Positions 6,234-6,254 of a DNA stretch of 6,254 bases are shown piece by piece (position 1 is the first letter of the stretch; every line of letters starts with the position of its first letter). Origin of the DNA: Candidatus Pelagibacter sp. TMED275 (lineage in GTDB: Bacteria; Pseudomonadota; Alphaproteobacteria; Pelagibacterales; Pelagibacteraceae); the NCBI GenBank assembly GCA_002169255.1, contig NHLU01000012.1, forward strand, positions 16,615 through 22,868, read 5' to 3'. The position numbers were made by a program, and so were the translations under genes. Under the pieces are notes generated by a model. That model did no database searches, had not been told where the DNA came from, and saw only the letters and a list, made by a program, of their open reading frames with translations.

Positions 6234-6254
6234 TGTCAGATAATAAAAATCTAA
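6233..6254 (+). CDS. start of a downstream gene, truncated by the window end
   Basis: The last A of the decarboxylase TAA is the first base of an ATG, opening a frame that encodes MSDNKNL before the window ends. A one-base stop/start overlap (TAATG) is a common sign of translational coupling within an operon. Seven residues do not permit identification. A polyamine-related partner such as homospermidine synthase or an acetyltransferase would fit the context, but this is only a guess from the neighbour. Confidence 0.6.

Overview
The window reads as a compact chromosomal segment from a very AT-rich, streamlined alphaproteobacterium, most likely SAR11/Pelagibacterales or a close relative. That placement is inferred from three things: the low-GC, lysine/isoleucine/asparagine-rich coding style with tiny intergenic gaps, the RegA/PrrA/ActR-type response regulator (an alphaproteobacterial hallmark), and the short alphaproteobacterial-type ornithine decarboxylase. 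No database search was possible. There are no mobile elements, CRISPR arrays, tRNAs or rRNAs, and most of the window is ordinary housekeeping and metabolism.

Layout from left to right: (1) polA, a full-length DNA polymerase I on the minus strand (19-2790), with all three enzymatic domains and their catalytic motifs. (2) A 50-bp divergent spacer (2791-2840). (3) A plus-strand pair, probably co-transcribed: an ABC-2/drug-export type ATP-binding protein (2841-3770) and, 32 bp later, a BioY biotin-uptake membrane protein (3803-4351). Neither an ABC-2 permease nor the BioM/BioN partners are present. (4) regA on the minus strand (4344-4907), overlapping the end of bioY tail-to-tail by 8 bp. (5) A 147-bp divergent regulatory spacer (4908-5054). 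(6) An ornithine/lysine decarboxylase of the PLP fold-type III family on the plus strand (5055-6233), with a strong ribosome binding site, followed with a 1-base overlap by the first 7 codons of another gene cut by the window edge.

The genes do not form one pathway. The functional units are DNA replication/repair (PolA), a possible transport pair (ABC ATPase and BioY), redox-responsive gene regulation (RegA) and polyamine synthesis (decarboxylase making putrescine or cadaverine, plus the truncated downstream gene).

The most interesting part is the 147-bp spacer between regA and the decarboxylase gene. It holds a candidate regA promoter whose predicted start would make the mRNA leaderless, an inverted repeat, and a GTCGC word resembling a RegA half-site. 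It also holds a 13-bp A-tract/hairpin/T9 structure that looks like an intrinsic terminator but has no upstream plus-strand gene to terminate, a possible alternative pairing that would disrupt that hairpin, and a 22-codon leader ORF ending just before the decarboxylase start codon. Together these suggest a leader attenuator controlling polyamine synthesis. This remains a hypothesis, because AT-rich DNA produces such patterns readily by chance.
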